Shown here: positions 5,867-10,478 of the stretch, piece after piece
Numbering within the stretch: the first letter of the stretch is position 1
Layout of the letters: each line of letters begins with the position of its first letter
NCBI GenBank assembly: GCA_023391955.1
Contig: JAEWAA010000511.1
Coordinates: forward strand, 1-10,478
DNA: 10,478 bases
Direction: 5' to 3'
From: Bacillota bacterium
Lineage (GTDB): Bacteria; Bacillota; Bacilli; Paenibacillales; NBRC-103111
Notes under the pieces: model-generated
What the model saw: the letters and a program-made list of their open reading frames with translations, nothing else
Databases searched by the model: none
What the model was told of the DNA's origin: nothing
Position numbers and translations under genes: made by a program

Positions 5867-6773
5867 TCTTAGAATAGCTCTCCAGCATCTTCATAATGGC
5901 CGCTTGGAGGCTGCTTCGGATGTGCAGCGGGGCTAACACCTCCAGCTCCGCGCCGAAGGATAAAAGATAGTGGAGCAGCCAGCTGCTTTCGGGCAGGGAG
6001 GTCTCCACAGTACAGGAGCCGTCCTCATGCCGGGTAATCTGCTTCTCCTTAAATTCATCATAAACCCGGTAGGTGCCCCGGGGCGAAAACTTCAACTTCA
6101 GGTCAACCCATTGTTGCGTTGGCTTGGACGGTTCCAGTTCACGCAGGTCCTCCGGCGGCCTCACCGGAAAACTCACCTCGGTTACTTCGATATCCGACAT
6201 ACGGGAAAGCTTAAAGGTCCGAAGCTCCTCCTTGGCCAAACAGAAGCCCTGAAGATACCATGCGTTTATTTTAAAAATCAGCTTCATCGGCTCTACCCTC
6301 CGCCTGCTTTTGTCCCCGGAGGTGTTCACATAACCAAATTCAATGATCCTGCGGCTCAAAATTGCGTTTTTGAGAATGGTAAAGGGTTCCGGCTTCCTTT
6401 TGTCACTTCCCCAAGGCGCCAAATCCACTTCAATCCAGCTTTCCGCATTTTTATGGAATAACCCGCTCAGCTTGGAAAGCACACGCTCTGCATCGGAATG
6501 CTGCGCCGCCATCAGGCTTTGCAGGGCGAACAAAACTTCCTTTTGCTCCGTATCCGACAGGATGGACTTGTTCAGCATATAATGCTCCATCAGCCTAATC
6601 CCGCCGCCCTTGCCTTGACTGGCATACACAGGAATCCCCGCCGCGGATAGGGTTTCGATATCCCGGTATATGGTCCTGACGGAAACCTCAAAGTGCTCCG
6701 CCAGCTCCTTGGCTGTGATGATCCTCCGGTCCAGCAGAAGATATACGATTTCGAACAGTCGGCTGATCTGCAT
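5859..6773 (-). CDS. HTH/WYL-domain transcriptional regulator (YafY/DeoR-like), 304 aa
   Basis: A cytosolic DNA-binding regulator. The N-terminal winged helix-turn-helix (about 1-60) has ITAKELAEHFEVSVRTIYRD (19-38), the family's recognition-helix pattern, and a GKGGGIRL wing (54-61). The middle region (about 68-130) is helical. The WYL domain (about 131-215) holds AWYLQGF (171-177) and LRTFKLSRM (184-192), the residues thought to bind ligand. The C-terminal WCX-like extension has beta strands and ends near 304. The start is placed at the ATG 6773-6771 because GAGGTGAT, a perfect 8-base anti-SD match, lies upstream with GAGG eight bases from it. A GTG (6782) and ATG (6779) overlap that site and would add three residues. 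The palindrome at 6805-6830 lies over its promoter region, so autoregulation is likely. The ligand is unknown. Confidence 0.92.
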   Translation of the reverse strand: MQISRLFEIVYLLLDRRIITAKELAEHFEVSVRTIYRDIETLSAAGIPVYASQGKGGGIRLMEHYMLNKSILSDTEQKEVLFALQSLMAAQHSDAERVLSKLSGLFHKNAESWIEVDLAPWGSDKRKPEPFTILKNAILSRRIIEFGYVNTSGDKSRRRVEPMKLIFKINAWYLQGFCLAKEELRTFKLSRMSDIEVTEVSFPVRPPEDLRELEPSKPTQQWVDLKLKFSPRGTYRVYDEFKEKQITRHEDGSCTVETSLPESSWLLHYLLSFGAELEVLAPLHIRSSLQAAIMKMLESYSKIT

Positions 6774-6804
6774 CCCCATCACCTCAAGTGCATTTTATCT
6801 CATA

Positions 6805-6830
6805 TAACCTGACATCTGCATGTCGAGTTA
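6805..6830. promoter_or_regulatory. Palindromic operator copy A (regulator promoter)
   Basis: TAACCTGACAT-CTGC-ATGTCGAGTTA: 11-bp arms matching at 9 of 11 positions around a 4-bp centre. It lies 32 bp upstream of the chosen regulator start and has a near-identical partner in the SDR promoter (5841-5866). The duplication at both promoters of a regulator/target pair is the main argument that it is an operator. Confidence 0.75.
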
Positions 6831-6911
6831 AAGAATTACAATCAAATTCCTCAAATTAGGAAAATCTTAATGATTTATGAAGGAAAAAATCATAACTCCA
6901 CTGGATTTAAT

Positions 6912-6920
6912 TGATATAAT
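6912..6920 (+). promoter_or_regulatory. Extended -10 promoter of the VanZ-like gene
   Basis: TGATATAAT is a perfect extended -10 (TGnTATAAT). The -35 position (about 6892-6897) is poor, as is common for extended -10 promoters. The predicted transcript start near 6927 would leave the ATG at 6936 almost leaderless but gives the TTG at 6969 a normal leader. Confidence 0.6.
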
Positions 6921-6968
6921 TAGGAAATATCCGGTATGAATGACAATCGACGAAAGGAAGGATTCGCG

Positions 6969-7538
6969 TTGAAAGACTTGTTAGGCTATATCATTCTGGG
7001 TTTAATGCTGATTGGTGTTGCAGCTGTATTGTACATCCCCTTCTATTTATGGCTGAGGAATCGGATTCCATTAATCAGACAGCTTCATTATCTAGGATTG
7101 GCAGGCATCCTCTTCGTGATTGCATGTGCGACTTTGCTTTTGGATATCGTGGATGGTTTACGAATGGGTCAATTATTTCATCCTCCGGTCAAAATGGTGA
7201 ATGTCATTCCTTTCAACTGGCGCCATGAAACGTGGACGATGGGATCGGGAAAAATGATAACACAGATTGTGGCCAACATCCTTATGTTCGTGCCTCTTGG
7301 CTTTTTGCTCCCAGTCGTGTTCCCTAAATTGCGCCGTTGTATAATAACGTTAGCCTGTATATTGCTGACCTCCTTGAGCATTGAAATACTCCAATATTAT
7401 ATTGGCCGATCTGCAGATATCGATGATTTGATCCAGAATTTCACCGGTGGAGCCATCGGCTATCTATTATTTTACATCCTGTCACTTGTATTCAGGCCAA
7501 CCCGATTCTGGCAGAAGGCATTGGGCTCAATAAGATAG
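6969..7538 (+). CDS. VanZ-like family integral membrane protein, 189 aa
   Basis: A polytopic membrane protein. From the chosen TTG, hydrophobic segments lie at about 5-28, 39-60, 99-116, 122-139 and 161-176. VanZ-domain signatures are NVIPF (78-82), IVANILMFVPLGFLLP (100-115) and SIEILQYYIGRSADIDDLIQ (137-156) followed by NFTGGAIGY (157-165). VanZ itself raises teicoplanin resistance by an unclear mechanism, and family members occur widely in Bacillota without Van operons, as here. The TTG start (6969-6971) follows AAGGAAGGA (6954-6962) by six bases. An in-frame ATG at 6936 would add 11 polar residues (MNDNRRKEGFA), but it has only a weak ribosome site and would be nearly leaderless from the predicted promoter. 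It is monocistronic, divergent from the WYL regulator and convergent with the LTA-synthase-like gene. Confidence 0.87.
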   Translation: MKDLLGYIILGLMLIGVAAVLYIPFYLWLRNRIPLIRQLHYLGLAGILFVIACATLLLDIVDGLRMGQLFHPPVKMVNVIPFNWRHETWTMGSGKMITQIVANILMFVPLGFLLPVVFPKLRRCIITLACILLTSLSIEILQYYIGRSADIDDLIQNFTGGAIGYLLFYILSLVFRPTRFWQKALGSIR

Positions 7539-7540
7539 AT

Positions 7541-7576
7541 AAGCAAAAGCCGCTTATTCCACATGGGATTAAGCGG
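7541..7576 (-). terminator. Hairpin terminator between the convergent VanZ-like and LTA-synthase-like genes
   Basis: Arms 7550-7560 and 7566-7576 form an 11-bp stem with one mismatch (CCGCTTAnTCC/GGnTTAAGCGG type) and a 5-base loop. On the minus strand it is followed by CTTTTGCTTAT, so it mainly serves the LTA-synthase-like gene, whose stop is 26 bp upstream. On the plus strand it is followed only by CCGTCTTT, so it may weakly stop VanZ transcription too. Confidence 0.7.
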
Positions 7577-7601
7577 CCGTCTTTGGGTATAACCAAGTAT
7601 T

Positions 7602-9794
7602 TTAGAGCGCGTATATGTCGAAGGCGGATGCCCCCGTAACCTCCTCCGGTTTGTCCATGGGAAAATGAACAGTCAGCCGGTTCACCTTGAAGGCGGCCGT
7701 ATTGGCGAACATACTGGCCCTTAACGTGAAATTATAGGAGCCCCGCTCCTCTTCGTTGTAGAAGGTATACACCAGTTTATTTGGGCCCGCCATGGAGGAG
7801 TCCACCGTTTTTCTCCCCAGCCGTTCCGGATTCGACTCCGCATCCAGATAGAAGCTGATTTCATCCCCTTCGGACGGATTCATCCATTCGTAATCCATGG
7901 TGATGGTCACATATGACCGGGCCGGCAGGGTCAGATACTGCCCCCCTGTAATGGAGAAATAATCCCCCCACCCTGCGTCGTATGACTTGTCACTGATAAT
8001 CACCAGCTCCTGATAGGGATCAATGATGGACTGGTTGAGATATTGTTTGTACATGGTCAAGCTCTGCTTCATCGTATTGTCCGTCACCCGGGTGCGGGTA
8101 TACTCCTTGGAGAAAAGCTGGCCGTTCCGGGAATGGATGGCATAAAGCCGGTTGCGGTTATCCAACTGGAACACCTCCCCCTTGGCAGCCATATAAAATA
8201 CATCCCCGCTGTAATGGCTGGCGAACAGGACCGGCTCCTCCTTTTGGTAGGAACGGAAAATGCTTCGGCCAACGGCCTCCGATTCCGTCTCCTGATCCAC
8301 ATAATCCAGGATGGAGCCCTTCAGGTCCTTCAACCCGTAAGCCCCGTCATTGACAATCTCGCCTGTGAAGGTGGGGGAATAGACCAGGCACAAGCCCCAG
8401 TTGGAGCCATACGGCTGGCCGGCCACGCCATGAGACTCATCCGAGGTGAAAATCACCATCGTGTCCTTGCCCACATCCGAGGTCTGCAGATACTCGATAA
8501 ACCGGGACAGAGATTCGTCCAGGTAACGGACGGAGGCCTCCTTCCGGTCCGGAACCTTCGCTTCCAGCTCCGTCGGAATGGCATACGGGTGATGGGTCCC
8601 CACCGTCAGCAGGGTGGCAAACCACGGGTCATCTCCTTCGTTCAGCTTTTCCAGATAGGCGGGAACCTGCTCGAAGAATGCTCCGTCATCCACTCCCCAG
8701 CCGAAGGAAATCTTCGAGGTAAAACCCTCCGAGCCGATAATGGTATCAAACCCGGCCGTGCTCATAAATTGGTCCTTGGACATATAATCCAGCGGTGCCG
8801 CTTGAATAAACGCTGTTTGGTAGCCCCGCGCCTTAAGCTCCTGGGGGAGCATACTCACACTCTGCGGATTCTGGATATATTCGTAGGCATCCGGCGTGGA
8901 AGCGTCCAGCTTGGGATACCCGCCGCTCAGCAGGGAATACAGTCCCCGGATAGTCTGATTGTTATGGGTCAGGAAATTGGGCACCAATAGCGTTTGGTCC
9001 CGAATCCGCTCCAGACTGGTCAGGCTTACCTTGTGATCCGCGGCAAAATACTGTTGGTTCGCTTCCAGATAGGCTCCGGGAATCCCTTCCATAGCCACGA
9101 TCAGGATATTCTTCGGCTGGGCAGCATCAGCAGGCAGCAGGTACGCCCCGTCCTTGATCTGCGAAACCCCGTTGATTTGGCTGTCGATGTCACTGGGGAA
9201 ATTCGAGAATACCATCTCCTTCTGATAAAAAAGGTCCACCATGCCGTTATGGAGGGAGGCTTGGGTAAAGCTGACCCGTTCCCAGTTATTGCCCATCAGG
9301 AAGATAAGCCCGGTCTCCGCTGTAAGCAAAACAACCGCATATAATAGAAGCTGCCGAAGCGAGATCCGGTAGGAACGGAAGGCGATTTTCCGCCGGTCCA
9401 CTGACAGAATCATGAACACAAGGCTTGCCAGAAGCACTGCACTGTATACCGGGAAGCTCAAATGGGAAAAGGTCCCCTGCACAAATTGGGCATCCGCGGC
9501 CTGGAACAGGTCCCGGAGATTAATCACATCCCCCATGGCGTAGATGTACTCCATATTGGCCAGAAACAACAGCAGCATGGGAATGGTCAGCACATAAGGA
9601 AGCACCCGGTTCACTTTCTTGGTGACATACGTCAATGCCATGATAAACAGTCCGAACAGGACATCCGACCCGATGGCCATAAGCAGATTTCCATTCAAAT
9701 GAAGCAGCTGGCTTTCGCGCAGCAACAGAAACCGCCCGGCAGCCAAAACGACGACGAACAACAGACATGAAATCCAATACCGTTTTGCTTTCAT
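7602..9794 (-). CDS. LTA synthase-family membrane phosphoglycerol-transferase-like protein (alkaline phosphatase/sulfatase superfamily), 730 aa
   Basis: Resembles LtaS-type enzymes, which move glycerol phosphate from phosphatidylglycerol to a cell-surface glycolipid or glycan. Five hydrophobic segments (about 8-25, 37-57, 65-83, 114-132, 148-167) match the LtaS membrane part. After a linker with an AxA-like site (A222-D-A224) comes the extracellular sulfatase fold: NILIVAMEG (229-237; metal ligand Glu236), HNNQTIRGLYSLLSG (277-291; nucleophile Thr281), SFGWGVDDGAFF (363-374), TVGTHHPY (397-404) and IFTSDESHG (448-456). The last differs from the usual S/GDH: Asp452 and His455 are separated by two residues. 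About 560-730 is an extra beta-rich region absent from the roughly 640-aa LtaS. The ATG at 9794-9792 follows AAAGGAG and gives a clean first helix. A TTG at 9836 lacks a ribosome site and overlaps the promoter. It is probably monocistronic. The donor and acceptor are unproven. Confidence 0.88.
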   Translation of the reverse strand: MKAKRYWISCLLFVVVLAAGRFLLLRESQLLHLNGNLLMAIGSDVLFGLFIMALTYVTKKVNRVLPYVLTIPMLLLFLANMEYIYAMGDVINLRDLFQAADAQFVQGTFSHLSFPVYSAVLLASLVFMILSVDRRKIAFRSYRISLRQLLLYAVVLLTAETGLIFLMGNNWERVSFTQASLHNGMVDLFYQKEMVFSNFPSDIDSQINGVSQIKDGAYLLPADAAQPKNILIVAMEGIPGAYLEANQQYFAADHKVSLTSLERIRDQTLLVPNFLTHNNQTIRGLYSLLSGGYPKLDASTPDAYEYIQNPQSVSMLPQELKARGYQTAFIQAAPLDYMSKDQFMSTAGFDTIIGSEGFTSKISFGWGVDDGAFFEQVPAYLEKLNEGDDPWFATLLTVGTHHPYAIPTELEAKVPDRKEASVRYLDESLSRFIEYLQTSDVGKDTMVIFTSDESHGVAGQPYGSNWGLCLVYSPTFTGEIVNDGAYGLKDLKGSILDYVDQETESEAVGRSIFRSYQKEEPVLFASHYSGDVFYMAAKGEVFQLDNRNRLYAIHSRNGQLFSKEYTRTRVTDNTMKQSLTMYKQYLNQSIIDPYQELVIISDKSYDAGWGDYFSITGGQYLTLPARSYVTITMDYEWMNPSEGDEISFYLDAESNPERLGRKTVDSSMAGPNKLVYTFYNEEERGSYNFTLRASMFANTAAFKVNRLTVHFPMDKPEEVTGASAFDIYAL

Positions 9795-9834
9795 CCGCTC
9801 TCCTTTCCTTATTAATCCGATTGAGATGATCTTC

Positions 9835-9843
9835 AATATATCA
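9835..9843 (-). promoter_or_regulatory. Extended -10 promoter of the LTA-synthase-like gene
   Basis: TGATATATT on the minus strand (TGnTATAAT with one mismatch) lies 40 bp upstream of the ATG at 9794. There is no good -35, the same design as the promoter at 6912-6920. Confidence 0.5.
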
Positions 9844-9850
9844 CCCTAAC

Positions 9851-9866
9851 CTTAAAAATAGCTTAA
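9851..9866. promoter_or_regulatory. Two CTTAA direct repeats, 11-bp period, at the LTA-synthase-like promoter
   Basis: CTTAA at 9851-9855 and again at 9862-9866 (TTAAG twice on the minus strand) lie just upstream of the -10, where a -35 would be. The 11-bp direct-repeat spacing is typical of OmpR/PhoB-type response-regulator sites, but five bases twice is weak evidence. Confidence 0.3.
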
Positions 9867-9893
9867 TGTTCACCGTGCCAAACATGTCCACGC

Positions 9894-9921
9894 AAAAAAG
9901 CCGTGCTGTGGGCACGGCTTT
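9894..9921 (-). terminator. Rho-independent terminator after the YvbK-like gene
   Basis: A 10-bp perfect stem (AAAGCCGTGC 9897-9906 with GCACGGCTTT 9912-9921, 5-base loop) is followed on the minus strand by a T run (TTTTTT, using part of the stem). It lies 20 bp after the acetyltransferase stop. Confidence 0.9.
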
Positions 9922-9941
9922 CCTCATATTATTTATCCGGC

Positions 9942-10400
9942 TTACAATTCCAGCCGCAGCCTGATCATATCTCTGCACGGAATCCCATTTTCGAAGATGG
10001 GCTCCTCATAATGCCTCACGAAAAAATCCGTATCGACTCCCACCATCCGGAAGCCGCATTTCTGGTACAAACCCAGCTGCTGCAGGCTCGAATTGCCTGT
10101 TCCGATCTCGACGGTTTTGGCATTCAGCTCCCGGGCGGCTTCCAGCGCCTTTTGCACCAGCTTTTTCCCGATGCCCCGGCCCTGTTGATCCTCTCTTACC
10201 GCCACATTCACAATTTCCATTGTTTCCGGACGTGTCCGCAATAACACAAACACTCCTACGCATTCGCCAGCCAGCGACGCCGTATAGCAGCTTCCCCGGG
10301 CCAGGTAATCCTCCACAATCGGCTTGGACGGGTCGGCCAACAGCAGCAGCTCATAAGGGATCTGCTCCCCCTCCCCCAGGTTTTTAATAACAGGCTCCAC
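9942..10400 (-). CDS. yvbK: GNAT family N-acetyltransferase, YvbK-like, 152 aa
   Basis: A predicted cytosolic acetyl-CoA-dependent acetyltransferase. Motif A is VNVAVREDQQGRGIGKKLVQ (64-83), with the Q73-GR-G76-I-G78 acetyl-CoA loop. Motif B holds GLYQKCGFRMVG (110-121). The distinctive signatures IPYELLLLADPS (14-25), TRPETMEIVN (56-65), VEIGTGNSS (97-105) and HYEEPIFENGIPCRDMIRL (130-148) are ones I associate from memory with B. subtilis YvbK, of similar length. The C-terminal DFF...EEPIFENG block is characteristic of that group. The substrate is unknown. The start is GTG (10400-10398), seven bases after GGAG in AGAGGAG. It is a monocistronic unit with its own terminator 20 bp downstream. 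Confidence 0.92.
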   Translation of the reverse strand: MEPVIKNLGEGEQIPYELLLLADPSKPIVEDYLARGSCYTASLAGECVGVFVLLRTRPETMEIVNVAVREDQQGRGIGKKLVQKALEAARELNAKTVEIGTGNSSLQQLGLYQKCGFRMVGVDTDFFVRHYEEPIFENGIPCRDMIRLRLEL

Positions 10401-10420
10401 AGATGATCTCCTCTCGGGTC

Positions 10421-10443
10421 AATAAGCTTTGCTTATTTTACCA
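10421..10443 (-). promoter_or_regulatory. Probable promoter with inverted repeat upstream of the YvbK-like gene
   Basis: TGGTAAAAT on the minus strand (10435-10443) is an extended -10 with one mismatch. The perfect inverted repeat AATAAGC-TTT-GCTTATT (10421-10437) overlaps it and the expected transcript start, so it could be an operator or a 5'-end hairpin. The ribosome site is 10 bases further on. Confidence 0.42.
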
Positions 10444-10445
10444 TA

Positions 10446-10469
10446 AAAAGAGGCAGCTGCGCCCCATTC
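10446..10469 (-). terminator. Possible 3' arm of a terminator cut by the window edge
   Basis: On the minus strand a GC-rich segment (GGGGCGCAGCTGCCTC) is followed by TTTTTAT, as in the closing arm and T run of a terminator. The opening arm would lie beyond position 10478. Only half is visible, so this is tentative. GCAGCTGC (10453-10460) is itself a palindrome. Confidence 0.3.
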
Positions 10470-10478
10470 CGTACAAAC

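Noticed and set aside
6936..6968. ATG at 6936 as the VanZ-like start
   Set aside because: It has only a weak ribosome site and would be nearly leaderless from the predicted promoter. The in-frame TTG at 6969 has AAGGAAGGA six bases upstream. It is kept as an alternative.
8043..8990. 315-aa plus-strand open frame antisense to the LTA-synthase-like gene
   Set aside because: It lies wholly inside a gene with clear catalytic motifs. Its translation shows no domain, has biased composition from the opposite frame, and lacks a ribosome site.
9795..9836. N-terminal extension of the LTA-synthase-like protein to a TTG at 9836
   Set aside because: It has no ribosome site, and the codon overlaps the predicted -10. 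The ATG at 9794 has AAAGGAG at good spacing and gives a normal first membrane helix.

Overview
The window looks like chromosomal DNA from a Gram-positive Bacillota of the Bacillales, most likely Paenibacillus or a close relative. This rests on a type II pantothenate kinase, a polytopic LTA-synthase-type enzyme, a VanZ-family membrane protein, a YvbK-like acetyltransferase, strong GGAGG-type ribosome binding sites and frequent TTG/GTG starts. The genus is an inference. No phage, transposase, CRISPR, tRNA or rRNA signal was seen.

Region 1 (1-4506) is read entirely from the minus strand. In transcription order it holds a histidine phosphatase, a cytidine-deaminase-fold enzyme resembling blasticidin-S deaminases, a GNAT acetyltransferase, two small membrane proteins of unknown function and a HAD-IIIA phosphatase. 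All are separated by only 24-54 bp and are probably one operon. After a 142-bp gap come coaW (pantothenate kinase II) and, 38 bp on, a pyridoxamine-phosphate-oxidase-like protein that runs off the left edge.

Region 2 (4507-4967) is non-coding. It holds a striking repeat element: four 24-bp units, two forward and two inverted, with exact 50-bp spacing on both sides and a shared dyad centre at 4666. A minus-strand terminator follows.

Region 3 (4968-6830) is a regulator/target pair on the minus strand, a WYL-domain HTH regulator followed by an SDR oxidoreductase. Nearly the same 26-bp palindrome lies over the promoter region of each gene, which predicts autoregulation and direct control of the SDR gene. 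The palindrome before the SDR gene overlaps the regulator's stop codon.

Region 4 (6831-9941) has a plus-strand VanZ-like gene convergent with a large minus-strand LTA-synthase-like gene, with a hairpin between them. The LTA-synthase-like protein has a modified metal-binding motif and an extra beta-rich C-terminal region.

Region 5 (9942-10478) is a YvbK-like GNAT acetyltransferase with its own terminator and a probable promoter. The last bases look like the edge of another gene's terminator.
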